Shown here: piece by piece, positions 30,068 to 39,113 of the stretch
Layout: every line of letters starts with the position of its first letter
Position numbering within the stretch: position 1 is the stretch's first letter
DNA from: Falsiroseomonas tokyonensis
GTDB lineage: Bacteria > Pseudomonadota > Alphaproteobacteria > Acetobacterales > Acetobacteraceae
Assembly: GCF_019024325.1 (NCBI RefSeq)
Contig: NZ_JAFNJS010000012.1
Coordinates: 1 to 64,000 of the forward strand
Direction: 5' to 3'
Length of the DNA stretch: 64,000 bases
Made by a program: the position numbers and the translations under genes
Notes under the pieces: model-generated
Database searches by the model: none
What the model saw: only the letters and a program-made list of their open reading frames with translations
What the model was told of the DNA's origin: nothing

Positions 30068-31183
30068 TTGGCAGTTGATCAGCAGGGCAAGCAGTCTGAC
30101 ATGTCGTCCGACGTCGTATCGGCCCCGGATGGCCAAGCTTGCACCCTGCAGGACACATGCTGTGCATCGCCCGACGGCGCGTCAGCCGCCTTTGAGCATG
30201 TGCTCGAATGCTGTTCCTCCCTAGCCGGCGGCTTGGTTACTCTCTGGCTAAGCCCTCAGGCCGCCTCACGCGGTCCCCCATGCGCTGCCGCCCATCGGAC
30301 GCCCGAGCTGGTTCGCAATGCCGTGCGGCGCGCCAGGCTGCTTCAGCACGCCGGCTGGGCCCCGACACTTCTGTCGCTGCCCCTGCGGGGGAATGGTAGT
30401 CCCCTCATTTCCTGCGCCGCGGTGCGGTTGGAATGCAGTAACGGCGAAATGTGGGGGTTGATGGTCGTGACCCGCCCGGCCGGCATGGCGGATTCCATAG
30501 CTGGCCGCAGCAGGCTCATCTCCGCGGCGAGACTCCTGGCCGACCGTCTGCAGGTCGAAGACATCTGCTGTGCCCTTCGCAGCGAGCTCCGCCTGCGGGA
30601 CAGCAATGCGATCGAGGCGGTGGTGCGGCGACAGGAAGCCAATCACCGGATCAAGAATCAGCTGCAGATCGTTGCCTCGGCCCTGCTGCTGCAAGCCAGA
30701 TCGGAGGTGGCCATTGGCGATGGCCGGGCCCAGTTGTTGCTCGCAGCGCAACGTGTTCATGCGATCGCGGAGATCCACAAGCTGCTTCAGGATACGGATG
30801 TGCCGGACATGTCCGATCCCGAGCCGTATCTGCGCAGCCTCGTCGCGAATATCAGCCTGGCCACTACGGCGGCCGGCACGCGGCCGGTGCAGATAGACGT
30901 CGAGCCAGGGCTTCGGATGATTGCGCCGCGTCTGTTGAGTCTTGGTCTCGTCACCACCGAGTTCCTCACCAATGCGCTGAAGCATGGCGTCGGCGCGATC
31001 CGGGTGGAGGTTCGCGCGGCGGGGCGGCACGCGCGCCTGTCCGTGGCCAGCGAGATTTTGTCGGATGCAAACCCGACACCGCGCATGGGCGGCCTCGGCC
31101 TGTCCCTGGTCCGCTCCCTCTCGATCGCGACCGGCCACCGCCGCCTCGGCGAACGCGACCTTGAGTTCAGTGCCATACTTTGA
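30068..31183 (+). CDS. HisKA_2/HWE-type sensor histidine kinase
   Basis: 371 residues from TTG at 30068, six to seven bases after GGAGG; ATG at 30101 is the alternative. N-terminal 180 residues resemble a GAF-like sensor without a membrane helix and contain paired cysteines (CTLQDTCCAS, LECCSS). The kinase core has EANHRIKNQLQIVASALLLQ (H-box of HisKA_2 kinases), then the ATPase region LVTTEFLTNALKHG and GGLGLSLVRSL. Located between fixJ and fixL, it may feed a second signal, perhaps redox, into the same circuit or into the degenerate receiver at 34510. Confidence 0.85.
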   Translation: MAVDQQGKQSDMSSDVVSAPDGQACTLQDTCCASPDGASAAFEHVLECCSSLAGGLVTLWLSPQAASRGPPCAAAHRTPELVRNAVRRARLLQHAGWAPTLLSLPLRGNGSPLISCAAVRLECSNGEMWGLMVVTRPAGMADSIAGRSRLISAARLLADRLQVEDICCALRSELRLRDSNAIEAVVRRQEANHRIKNQLQIVASALLLQARSEVAIGDGRAQLLLAAQRVHAIAEIHKLLQDTDVPDMSDPEPYLRSLVANISLATTAAGTRPVQIDVEPGLRMIAPRLLSLGLVTTEFLTNALKHGVGAIRVEVRAAGRHARLSVASEILSDANPTPRMGGLGLSLVRSLSIATGHRRLGERDLEFSAIL

Positions 31184-31680
31184 ATGTCGCATATCGCACG
31201 TCTGGATGACCTACGCGCTGGCTGCGTCTCGAACCCTATCGGCTCGCGACGCGTCGCATGTCCGCGAGCCAACGGTGGATCAGTGGCGGCGAGCGATCTG
31301 GGAAGGCTCGCCCTGCGGCAGCGGGTTTCGCTTTGAGTGAACCATGTGACAGTCAATCGCGGACTTTGCCCCTGCGCGTCCTAGAGAAGGCCAAGGCTGC
31401 ATTCACCATTCTGCGGCGGATCAACCGGACGTGCGTCGACAGACCAATCCGTCTGGCGTCTTGTTTCGCGGTGTCCGGGTCAGCCAGCCCGGGATACGCC
31501 AGTCGCGCACCTGCGCGCCCTGCAAGGGCACGGGGCGTTCCGCGCCTTGCCGTCGCACCAATCGGCCGAAGCCGCGCAGCAGGGCTCAGCGGGCTTACTG
31601 AGGACACGTTGTACCTACTCGCATGACCGCTCAGGGGATCGTAGGCTAGTCCAGAACCGCCACCCTTACAGGAATGCACC
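31184..31680. other. Gap between the HisKA_2 kinase and fixL
   Basis: About 500 bases without a supported gene. A 122-residue plus-strand frame exists but has no domain and poor codon pattern. No clear FixK site. It should contain the fixL promoter; a short AGGA precedes the TTG start of fixL. Confidence 0.5.
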
Positions 31681-34407
31681 TTGGCTGGTTTGACGGACGG
31701 CGCTCACGGGGTATCCGGGCCTGGGAAGGCGGAATTACCGATCCTCCGTCGCTTTCGCACACGCCTCGCGCATCTGCTCATCGCCATATTCCTGCCGCTG
31801 ATCGTGCTTTCTGCCGGGCTTGGCGTGATGATGGCGGTTGGCCAGCGCAACGACGCGCTACGACGCCTGAGCGAGACGTCACGTGTCCTGCATGTCGCGG
31901 TGAATCGAGAATTTGCCCTGATGATCGCGACGCTCGAAGCGCTCGCGACCTCGCCATCTGTCGACGACGCTCTGGCGGCTGGACCCGGAGCGCCGGGGAC
32001 CTTGGCCTTCCACGAGCAGGCGACGGCGATGGTGACCAACGGCCATGGGGTACCCTTCGTAGTCTGGCTGCTGCCGGCACAGGGGGCGCGGCCTGTCGTC
32101 AACACCCTTCTGCCGGCGACAGCGGTGCCTCCGCCCCTGGCGGATCTACACTTTCCGGCGCGGCCCATCGGGGAGCCCCCGGCGCCCGACATCGCCTACC
32201 GCCAGGTGCTGGCGACCGGCGAACCCTACATCGGTGATCTCGTGCAAGGACCCGGTGATGGGTTCGCCGTCATCGTGAGTGTGCCGGTGCGCCGCGCAGG
32301 GCGCGTGGCGGCGGTGCTGGGCGCCGGCCTGAAGCCTGCCGCATTGGGGCTGGCGATGAGCCGACAATTGCCCGACGGGCCAGGCATCGCCGTGCTCGTG
32401 GACCGCGGCGGCGTGATCGTGGCGCGGAGCCACGATGAGGACCGCTTCGTCGGCAAAGCCGCCAGCGCCGAGACCGTCGCGCGCCTGTCAGATCCGCAGG
32501 CGCGATCGGGGACGGTCGCGGTTGCCTCATGGGAAGGTACCCCATTCTACGCGTCCTTCCGCCGGCTCAACTTGGCCGGTTTCACCGTGGGCTTCGGAGA
32601 GGCAAAATCCGTCGTCGACGCGCCGCTTTTGCGCGTAACGTGGCTGGCCGGTACAGGTGCGGCGCTCGCCTTGGTCCTTGCCGTCGGTGCGGCGCTCTGG
32701 CTGGGCCGTCGCCTGGGCCGCGAGATCGAGGCGCTCGGCCAGGACGCCGCGCTGCTTGTTTTGCGCAAGCCGGTTCCGGTGCGGGACGAACCGGTTGTCC
32801 AGGAAGTTGCCGCGGCACGCCGGGCGCTCGTCGAGGCGGTTACCGCCGCGATCGAGAGCGAGGCACAGTTGCGTCTCTTTATCGCCCGGGCGCCGGCGGC
32901 CATCGCCATGTTCGACAATCAGATGTCGTATCTCGCGGCAAGCCAGCGCTACTTGCTTGACTACGATATCGCGGTGGCGGGGCCAGAGGCTCTGCTGGGA
33001 CGCAGCCATTACGAGGTATTTCCGGATATCCCGGAACACTGGCGGGCCATCCATCGGCGCGTCCTGGCGGGCGAGACGCTGGACGCCGCCGAGGACCGGT
33101 TTCCACGTGCCGATGGCCGCGTCGACAGCGTCCGCTGGGAAATGACGCCCTGGCACCATCCAGACGGATCGATCGGGGGGGCGGTGCTTTTCTCCGAGGT
33201 GGTGACCGAGCGGAACAGGGCGAACCAGGCGCTACGGGAGAGCGAAGCGCGGCTGCGCTCCATCCTGGCGACGGTACCCTCCGCCATGATCATCATCGAC
33301 GACCAAGGCACCATTGAATCCTTCAGCGTCACGGCGGAGCGCATGTTCGGCTGCACGGCGGCGTATGCGGTCGGCCGAAACATCTCGATGCTCATGCCCG
33401 AGCCGGACCGGACGAGGCACGACTCGTATCTCGCCCGCTACCGCGAAACCGGCAAACGCCACATCATCGGCACCGTGCGAACCCTGATGGGACGAAGGCT
33501 GGACGGCTCGGAGTTTCCGATGGAGCTTTCAGTCGGCGAGGTCGAAGTTTCCGGGCGCCGGCTCTTCACGGGATTCATCCAGGACCAGACGGAGCGCGAA
33601 GGGGCTCAGCGCCAGTTGCAGACGGTCCAGGATGAGCTTCTGCATGTCTCGCGCCTGAGCGCGGCTGGCGAGATGGCCTCGACGCTTGCGCATGAACTGC
33701 ATCAGCCACTGACTGCCATTGCGACATCCATCGGTGCGGCCAAGCGGCTGTTGGCCGGCACGTCCTTCGGCAGCGGCGAGGACGGGCCTGTTCAACGGAA
33801 GGTTCTTGAGGCCCTGGAGCGGGCCGCGGCGCAGTCGCTGCGCGGCGGCCAGATCATTCGGCGCCTTCGTGAATTCGTTGCCAAGGGCGAGTCAGAGCAC
33901 CTGCCCGAAGACATCGGCCGCCTGATCGAGGAAACTCGGCCGCTGATTCTGGCCGGCGTTCGGTCCGGCCGGGTGCAGGTCTCCTTCCATCTTGAACCGG
34001 GGCTGAAGCCGGTCCTGATCGACAGGATCCAGATCCAGCAGGTGATCCTGAACCTTACCCGGAACGCCGCGGAGTCCATGGACGAGGGTGGGGCGCTGAG
34101 CCCCATGAGAAACGAGGTCCGGGTCGGCACTCGGACGCCGGAAGAAGGCTGGGTGGAAGTCAGCGTGGCAGACCGGGGCCCCGGCCTCGCGCCCGAAGTG
34201 GCCACGAAGCTGTTCACCGCCTTCGTATCGACCAAGGCGGGCGGGATGGGGGTGGGCCTGTCGATCTGCCGGACGATCGTCGAAGCCCATGGCGGCCGCA
34301 TCTGGGCCATGCCCAACCCGGATGGCGGTACGGTATTTCGCTTTACATTGCCGACCATGCCGCCCGAGACATGCGCCAATGTCGATCGCATAACCGGGCT
34401 TGCCTGA
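31681..34407 (+). CDS. fixL: FixL-type haem-PAS oxygen sensor kinase with extra sensor domains
   Basis: 908 residues. Order: membrane helix (33-54), Cache-like extracytoplasmic domain (60-310), second helix (318-341), PAS at about 395-510, haem PAS at about 520-640, HisKA with H671 (GEMASTLAHELHQPLTA), HATPase to the end (GMGVGLSICRTIVEAHGG). Haem pocket residues known in Bradyrhizobium FixL are kept at matching spacing: proximal His (RHDSY, H580), R586, H594 (RHIIG), R600 and L616; I238 of Bradyrhizobium is V here. Without O2 it should phosphorylate FixJ. TTG start inferred from AGGA. The periplasmic Cache part is extra compared with rhizobial FixL. Confidence 0.92.
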   Translation: MAGLTDGAHGVSGPGKAELPILRRFRTRLAHLLIAIFLPLIVLSAGLGVMMAVGQRNDALRRLSETSRVLHVAVNREFALMIATLEALATSPSVDDALAAGPGAPGTLAFHEQATAMVTNGHGVPFVVWLLPAQGARPVVNTLLPATAVPPPLADLHFPARPIGEPPAPDIAYRQVLATGEPYIGDLVQGPGDGFAVIVSVPVRRAGRVAAVLGAGLKPAALGLAMSRQLPDGPGIAVLVDRGGVIVARSHDEDRFVGKAASAETVARLSDPQARSGTVAVASWEGTPFYASFRRLNLAGFTVGFGEAKSVVDAPLLRVTWLAGTGAALALVLAVGAALWLGRRLGREIEALGQDAALLVLRKPVPVRDEPVVQEVAAARRALVEAVTAAIESEAQLRLFIARAPAAIAMFDNQMSYLAASQRYLLDYDIAVAGPEALLGRSHYEVFPDIPEHWRAIHRRVLAGETLDAAEDRFPRADGRVDSVRWEMTPWHHPDGSIGGAVLFSEVVTERNRANQALRESEARLRSILATVPSAMIIIDDQGTIESFSVTAERMFGCTAAYAVGRNISMLMPEPDRTRHDSYLARYRETGKRHIIGTVRTLMGRRLDGSEFPMELSVGEVEVSGRRLFTGFIQDQTEREGAQRQLQTVQDELLHVSRLSAAGEMASTLAHELHQPLTAIATSIGAAKRLLAGTSFGSGEDGPVQRKVLEALERAAAQSLRGGQIIRRLREFVAKGESEHLPEDIGRLIEETRPLILAGVRSGRVQVSFHLEPGLKPVLIDRIQIQQVILNLTRNAAESMDEGGALSPMRNEVRVGTRTPEEGWVEVSVADRGPGLAPEVATKLFTAFVSTKAGGMGVGLSICRTIVEAHGGRIWAMPNPDGGTVFRFTLPTMPPETCANVDRITGLA

Positions 34408-34509
34408 GATCGTGGCAGACTGCGTGACACGTTGGTCGACCGCATCCGATACGGGCACTGGCTGCCCGCTTTCCTCAATCCAGCCATTGATGAGCTCTGG
34501 CCACGCGAC

Positions 34510-34890
34510 CTAGGCGAGCAAAGCCGTTCTGATGGCAGCCAGGATCTCATCGACCCGGAACGGGTCGACCTGAACCAGGGTCAGCGATGACTGCTCCGCG
34601 CGCCGACGGGGCCGGTGCGCCTCGGCCGCGAGGACCACGACCGTCACGGGTCCGTCGCCCTGTACCAGATGCTCCGTCAGCCGTGCATAACTGGCTTGGT
34701 CGCGGTGCGTCGGGTCGAGCAGCACGCAATGCGGCTGGCCGCGCAAGACCGTCCCGGTCGCGGCCGGAAACTCCCATACCGACGTGAAGGCGCGCGACGT
34801 AATGCCTTCCGATTCCATCAGCAGCAGCAGTGCTTGGCGGACTGCCACATCCGCGCTGATGATCGAAACCTGCGGTTTCGCGGGGCCCAT
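34510..34890 (-). CDS. Degenerate single-domain receiver
   Basis: 126 residues covering one receiver fold: VSIISADVAVRQALLLLMESEGITSRAFTS, the Asp in HCVLLDPTHRD, then TVVVLAAEA and VQVDPFRVDEILAAIRTAL. The lysine that normally precedes Pro-Phe is Asp (VDPF for KPF), and only one acidic residue remains of the usual pair. No output domain. It may act as a phosphate sink, a decoy for FixL or the HisKA_2 kinase, or be decaying. It faces fixL and shares an upstream region with fixK that holds a FixK-type box. Confidence 0.7.
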   Translation of the reverse strand: MGPAKPQVSIISADVAVRQALLLLMESEGITSRAFTSVWEFPAATGTVLRGQPHCVLLDPTHRDQASYARLTEHLVQGDGPVTVVVLAAEAHRPRRRAEQSSLTLVQVDPFRVDEILAAIRTALLA

Positions 34891-34896
34891 CGGTCT

Positions 34897-35109
34897 TCAG
34901 CAAGGTTGGCGGAAGACTCGGGCGCAGCATTTGGCAAATGCTGGCCTGCCCTCCGCGCTCATACCGATGGATGCGTGCGGCGCGGCGGCGTGGACGCTGG
35001 TTACCGTCAGCAGATCCATGACGAGGGCCTCCTCCGGCGTCAGGCGATGCCGTACTGCCGTGCTGGCGCACGGCGCCGGAGGAGCCTCGCGCATGCTGCC
35101 AAAAGGCAT
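34897..35109 (-). CDS. Small hypothetical protein upstream of the receiver
   Basis: 70-residue frame ending seven bases before the receiver start. Contains VRHRLTPEEALVMDLLTVTSV and a Cys-containing end (AKCCARVFRQPC). I recognise no family. No good ribosome site is visible, and a FixK-type box overlaps its immediate upstream bases, so it may be leader sequence rather than a gene. Confidence 0.3.
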   Translation of the reverse strand: MPFGSMREAPPAPCASTAVRHRLTPEEALVMDLLTVTSVHAAAPHASIGMSAEGRPAFAKCCARVFRQPC

Positions 35110-35110
35110 C

Positions 35111-35124
35111 TTGATTCAGATCAG
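35111..35124. promoter_or_regulatory. FixK/FNR-type box between receiver and fixK
   Basis: TTGA-TTCAGA-TCAG on the plus strand (one mismatch to TTGA-N6-TCAA; in FNR form TTGAT-N4-ATCAG). It lies 122 bases before fixK and about 220 bases before the receiver. It could mediate FixK autoregulation. Confidence 0.55.
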
Positions 35125-35245
35125 CAGCGCGGCGCACATCGCTGAGCGCGGGGAGGACTACGTAGTTCTACGAGCAGGAAATTCCCGGAATAGGGCGCGC
35201 AGTCAGTCATTGCTAACCATGTTGGTGCCTTGAGGAGCATCGACC

Positions 35246-35971
35246 ATGCAAACGGTGTCGCTGGCCCGCAGCCCTGCTATCGGCTTCCCGTTCCCCGTCG
35301 CCAGCCGGTCGGGACACACCACCTCGCCAGCACAGCTTTCCGGGCGGCCGATGCGCTGCGCACGGGGGACGTTGATCTATGCCGAGGGGGATAGCGTGCA
35401 GGATCTGTACAAGGTCGTCTCGGGCAGCATCCGCACCTACCGGACCCTGTCGGACGGACGCCGGCTAATCGCCTCCTTCGCGCTGCCGGGAGAACTCTTC
35501 GGCCTGGACGGCATCGGAACGCATCGTTGCGCGGCGGAGGCCGTGACGGATGCGGTGATGATCGCTTTTGCGCGGAAGGAGATCGAGGCTTGTGTTGAGC
35601 GTGATCCGCTCGCAGCCAAATGCTTCCAGATGTTCGCGCTGGAGAAGCTGATCTCCGAGCAGGATCGCTGCGTGCTGCTCGGACGCAAGACGGCCAGCGA
35701 GCGCGTCGCGTGTTTTCTTCTGGACCTGGCGGACCGCAGCGAGGGCCATCCGCACCTGATCGACCTGCCGATGTCCCGCTACGATATCGGGGACTATCTG
35801 GGGTTGAGCACCGAGACCGTCAGCCGGTCTCTCACCTGCTTTCGCAAGCGCGGCATCCTTGCAGACCGGGGCCCGCACCGCGTCGAAGTTCTGGATCGCG
35901 ATGCGCTGGAAGATGCGGCCTCCGGTATCGAGACGCCTGCGACCGACTGCGCCTGCCTACGACCCGTCTGA
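35246..35971 (+). CDS. fixK: CRP/FNR-family regulator, FixK-like
   Basis: 241 residues. Cyclic-nucleotide-binding fold at about 40-130 (GTLIYAEGDSVQDLYKVVSGSI), dimer helix and C-terminal winged helix with recognition segment LGLSTETVSRSLTCFRKRGIL. Glu190, Ser193 and Arg194 match the E..SR set that reads TTGA/TCAA in FNR and FixK proteins. There is no N-terminal iron-sulphur cysteine cluster, so it should not sense oxygen itself but be controlled by FixLJ. Two nearby sites (35111, 36049) fit its expected target. Start preceded by GAGGAG. Confidence 0.88.
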   Translation: MQTVSLARSPAIGFPFPVASRSGHTTSPAQLSGRPMRCARGTLIYAEGDSVQDLYKVVSGSIRTYRTLSDGRRLIASFALPGELFGLDGIGTHRCAAEAVTDAVMIAFARKEIEACVERDPLAAKCFQMFALEKLISEQDRCVLLGRKTASERVACFLLDLADRSEGHPHLIDLPMSRYDIGDYLGLSTETVSRSLTCFRKRGILADRGPHRVEVLDRDALEDAASGIETPATDCACLRPV

Positions 35972-36048
35972 GCGAACGGCCAGTCTGCCCTGCAGGACAC
36001 GCCACCGCATGGCTGATGGCTAGCCGGGTTGCAGGAAGTGGCGTGCCG

Positions 36049-36062
36049 TTGACCTGGCTCAA
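36049..36062. promoter_or_regulatory. Perfect FixK box before the phasin-like gene
   Basis: TTGA-CCTGGC-TCAA, exact match to the consensus. The centre is about 65 bases before the ATG at 36121, so with a class II position transcription would begin about 24 bases before the start codon. Confidence 0.65.
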
Positions 36063-36120
36063 TGCGCCACGAAGCGCCTGGGTTGCGTGATGCTCCGTTG
36101 AAGACTGAGGAGATGTGACA

Positions 36121-36515
36121 TGGCTGATTCCGTCGAATTTCCATTTCCGGCGCTGCGTCCCGAGGTGGCGCTGTCACATGCGCAGATCGGGCTGACCAGC
36201 CTGTCCCAGGCCTATGCGCGTGTTACGCACAGCCTTATGTCGGCCAGCATGGCGCAGATGGAGCTGATGCGTTCGCTCTGCGCCTATGGCCCGACGGACT
36301 GGCAGCGCACGCTGAATCCCGTTCCGCCGCACCTGGCCGCCCGGCAGTGGCTGAAGGATATCAAATACCAGTTCGGTTCCGTGACGCGGCAGGGGCGCCA
36401 GATCAGCGACGACCTGGCCGCCGGACTGTTTGGTGCCGCGGAGGGACTGATAGAGGACATGGCACGCCTTGGCACCGAAGACGGGCCCGACAAGCGCGCT
36501 CAACCGATGCCCTGA
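36121..36515 (+). CDS. Phasin-like helical protein
   Basis: 131 residues, almost wholly helical and amphipathic, without signal peptide. The central part (SLSQAYARVTHSLMSASMAQMELM) and a second helix pair resemble phasins, which coat polyhydroxybutyrate granules. A stub of an acetoacetyl-CoA reductase gene follows at 36595, which supports a storage-polymer link. The family call is tentative since phasins are poorly conserved. The gene has a perfect FixK box at the right distance and a good GAGGAGATG leader. Confidence 0.6.
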
Positions 36516-36594
36516 TCGCCGCCGGCGATTCCATGACACCGTCCGTGCGACGACACGTGGCTCGCTCCCAGGGTGGCCAGGGAGGACCGCCGGC

Positions 36595-36680
36595 ATGGTC
36601 CGCGTTGCGCTGAAAGCCGGCGGCACCGAGGGGATTGGTGCCGCCACCGCCGAGGCGCTGCTCCGCGCAGGCATGAAGCC
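36595..36680 (+). pseudogene. N-terminal stub of an acetoacetyl-CoA reductase (phaB-like)
   Basis: After GGAGG the frame reads MVRVALKAGGTEGIGAATAE then ALLRAGM. PhaB proteins start with a GGTRGIGxAIAxAL Rossmann motif, here KAGGTEGIG. The match ends after about 28 residues and the rest of the frame is unrelated. Most of the gene has been deleted. Confidence 0.6.
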
Positions 36681-36694
36681 CGGTCCGCCGCGGC

Positions 36695-36928
36695 TCAGTC
36701 CAGGCCTCGGTGGTGGCGTTCATCGAACGCTTGCGTTGCAAGCGGGACCATGGACAGCAGGGGAAGGCCTGCATGGGTCAGCCCTGCCAGAACCGCTCCC
36801 TCGCCCTCGTTGCGCGCGGCTCCCGCGGCCTCGGCTTCCGCGACATGTTGCATCAGCCGCCATTCGAGACGCAGCGCGGCGGCGATGGCCAAGGAGGCGA
36901 GGGCCAGGGTCTCGCGATTGAGGCTCAT
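36695..36928 (-). CDS. Hypothetical 77-residue protein
   Basis: Frame MSLNRETLALASLAIAAALR, LEWRLMQHVAEAEAAGAARN continues as an alanine-rich helix. A weak AGGGG precedes the ATG. An overlapping frame upstream (MDTDTILPDDAVETTVRAHLLRARLAG) might be its displaced start after a frameshift. No family recognised; could be a remnant. Confidence 0.3.
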   Translation of the reverse strand: MSLNRETLALASLAIAAALRLEWRLMQHVAEAEAAGAARNEGEGAVLAGLTHAGLPLLSMVPLATQAFDERHHRGLD

Positions 36929-37614
36929 CGGCCCCTGCCAGCCTGGCTCTCAGCAGGTGTGCGCGGACGGTCGTCTCCACTGCGTCATCTGGCAGGATCG
37001 TGTCGGTGTCCATGATCGCGTCCTCCCACGGCGTCTAAACCGTGCGGGCGCGTGCGATCCGCGAACCGCGGTCCGAGGTGGCCGTCACATGCTGATCAAT
37101 GTCAGCGTTCGCCCTTCGACGCGGCGCAGCCAGCGGTTCATGCTCAGCCGCGACAATGTCTCGGCCCGGCCTCGCTGCGCGCCTTTCGGCCGGCGTCCCC
37201 ACTCAAACCCGTCCTGACACGCAGGCACGTCGTCGACCTCGGCATGGCGCCCTGTCGCGCGATGCCAAGCTGGGCCGATGGCAGGCACATCCTGCCGCAG
37301 AAGCCGCAGCACGGACGCACGGAACCTTGCGATGCCGAGGTCCATCTGGTCTGGCACAGCGCGGTGAAGGCCGTACTCTGCGGTGCCCGCACGGGACTGC
37401 CAGCACGCGTGCCCCGCCGCCACGCCTCTCTCGCCGAGCGGCCGGCAGTCCAGAGCAGACAACATGCCTCGACGCGCCGTGGCGGTTTCCTGCTGGAGCG
37501 CCCAGACTGGCGTCAGTTTCAGACGCTGCGCGACGAGTTGCCTGGCGCTAGATCGATCCAGCAGATCACGCCGACGTGGCGACCGTGCCCGTAGCTCCGT
37601 GATAGCATTCCACG
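36929..37614. other. Stretch without a supported gene
   Basis: About 690 bases before the alcohol dehydrogenase gene. Frames of 100-180 residues on both strands are Arg/Pro/Cys-rich and lack domains. I see no palindrome of the FixK type and no insertion end. Likely decayed DNA with the promoter of the dehydrogenase gene at its right end. Confidence 0.45.
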
Positions 37615-38598
37615 ATGCGTGCGATGGTCCTGAACCGGGCGTCCAGGCGCCTTGTCTGCACGACGGTGCCGGAGCCTCACCCCGATGAGGGTGAGGTTCT
37701 GCTCCGCATCCACGCCTGTGCGGTATGCCGGACCGACCTGCACGTCGTGGATGGTGAACTGCCGAACGCCAAGCCGGATCTTGTTCCGGGCCATGAGGCC
37801 ATCGGCCGCGTCGTCGCAGCCGGCACCGGCGTGACGCGCTTCCGCGCCGACGATCGGCTCGGCGTTCCGTGGCTTGGATTCGCCTGTGGCGCCTGCCGCT
37901 TCTGCCGGACGGGACGCGAGAATCTGTGCCCGAAAGCGCGCTTCACCGGCTACCAGATCGATGGCGGCTATGCGGAGTTCGCCGTCGCGGATGCGCGATT
38001 CTGCTTTCCCATTCCGGATGCCTATACGGACGCCGAGGCTGCCCCGCTGCTCTGCGCCTGGCTGATCGGGCACCGCGCCTTGCGAATGACGCGGGATGCG
38101 CGGCGCATCGGTCTCTATGGCTTCGGCGCGGCTGCCCATATCGTTGCGCAGATCGCCCGGCATGAGGGGCGGCAGGTCTTCGCCTTCACCAGGCCCGGCG
38201 ACATGGCGGCGCAGGATTTCGCGCGCGAACTCGGTGCCGCCTGGGCGGGCTCATCGGACGAGGTTCCGCCGGAGCCGCTGGAGGCAGCCATCCTGTTCGC
38301 GCCGGTTGGCGCGCTGGTGCCGGCGGCGTTGCGCGCGGTCGAAGCCGGCGGCACGGTTGTCTGTGCGGGCATCCACATGAGCGATATTCCGTCATTTCCC
38401 TATGCGCTTCTCTGGGGCGAGCGGATGCTCCGCTCCGTCGCCAACCTCACCCGTGCCGATGGCGAGGCCTTCCTTGCGCTGGCCCCGCGGGTCCCGGTCA
38501 AGACCGAGGTGCACACACTCGCACCCGAACGCGCCAACGAAGCCCTGGACCGCCTGCGCACCGGGGAGGTGCGCGGCGCCCTTGTTCTCGTGCCCTGA
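37615..38598 (+). CDS. Zinc-dependent alcohol dehydrogenase
   Basis: 327 residues, MDR superfamily. Catalytic Zn ligands: Cys in HACAVCRTDLH and the GHE of LVPGHEAIGRV; structural Zn cysteines in GFACGACRFCRTGRENLC. NAD region GLYGFGAAAHIVAQIA. This subclass (AdhA-like) oxidises or reduces short alcohols and aldehydes and helps dispose of reductant under low oxygen. A dead relative lies at 27871. No FixK box in the 100 bases upstream. Confidence 0.9.
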   Translation: MRAMVLNRASRRLVCTTVPEPHPDEGEVLLRIHACAVCRTDLHVVDGELPNAKPDLVPGHEAIGRVVAAGTGVTRFRADDRLGVPWLGFACGACRFCRTGRENLCPKARFTGYQIDGGYAEFAVADARFCFPIPDAYTDAEAAPLLCAWLIGHRALRMTRDARRIGLYGFGAAAHIVAQIARHEGRQVFAFTRPGDMAAQDFARELGAAWAGSSDEVPPEPLEAAILFAPVGALVPAALRAVEAGGTVVCAGIHMSDIPSFPYALLWGERMLRSVANLTRADGEAFLALAPRVPVKTEVHTLAPERANEALDRLRTGEVRGALVLVP

Positions 38599-38669
38599 TG
38601 GGAGGCCGGACGCGCGCCGCGGCGTCCGGCACTCCGGGCAACCGATCGGCGGCGATGGAGGAGACCGTC

Positions 38670-39113
38670 ATGCCGCCAGGCATCGAATGGGCACTTGTGG
38701 CCAATGCAGGCCGCGCCCGGTTGTTCGAGCGCCGCATCCCCGCCGGCCCGTGGCGGGAACGTGTCGAGGACGCGGTCGAAGCCGAGAACCCGCCAGCGCG
38801 GGAACGCGGCACGGACCGGCCCGGGCGCGTGCACGAGAGTGCCACCACGGCACGCCACGCGATCGAGCCACGCACCGACCCGCATCGGGCCGCGAAGGTC
38901 GATTTCGCCGCACGCCTCGGGACCTGGCTTGATACGGCGGCGGCCTCCTATCAACGCCTTCTGCTGGTCGCGCCGCCGACCTTTCTGGGCAATCTGCGTG
39001 CGTCGCTGGGGCATGCGGCGCGCGGCAAGCTGCACGGGACGCTGGACAAGGACCTCACCCAGCTGCCGCTCGCTGAACTGGCGGAACGCCTGGGGGAGGC
39101 TCGCGCGGAGTGA
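38670..39113 (+). CDS. Host-attachment (baeRF-like) family protein
   Basis: 147 residues, intact. Starts MPPGIEWALVANAGRARLFE, has the family's central TARHAIEPRTDPHRAAKVDF and the C-terminal LDKDLTQLPLAELAERL. Such proteins were named for attachment of agrobacteria to plants, but structure predictions relate them to eRF1-like ribosome-acting folds. GGAGGAG precedes the ATG at 38670; an in-frame ATG 72 bases earlier would add a non-homologous tail. The broken copy at 4474 shows an earlier duplication. Confidence 0.85.
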   Translation: MPPGIEWALVANAGRARLFERRIPAGPWRERVEDAVEAENPPARERGTDRPGRVHESATTARHAIEPRTDPHRAAKVDFAARLGTWLDTAAASYQRLLLVAPPTFLGNLRASLGHAARGKLHGTLDKDLTQLPLAELAERLGEARAE

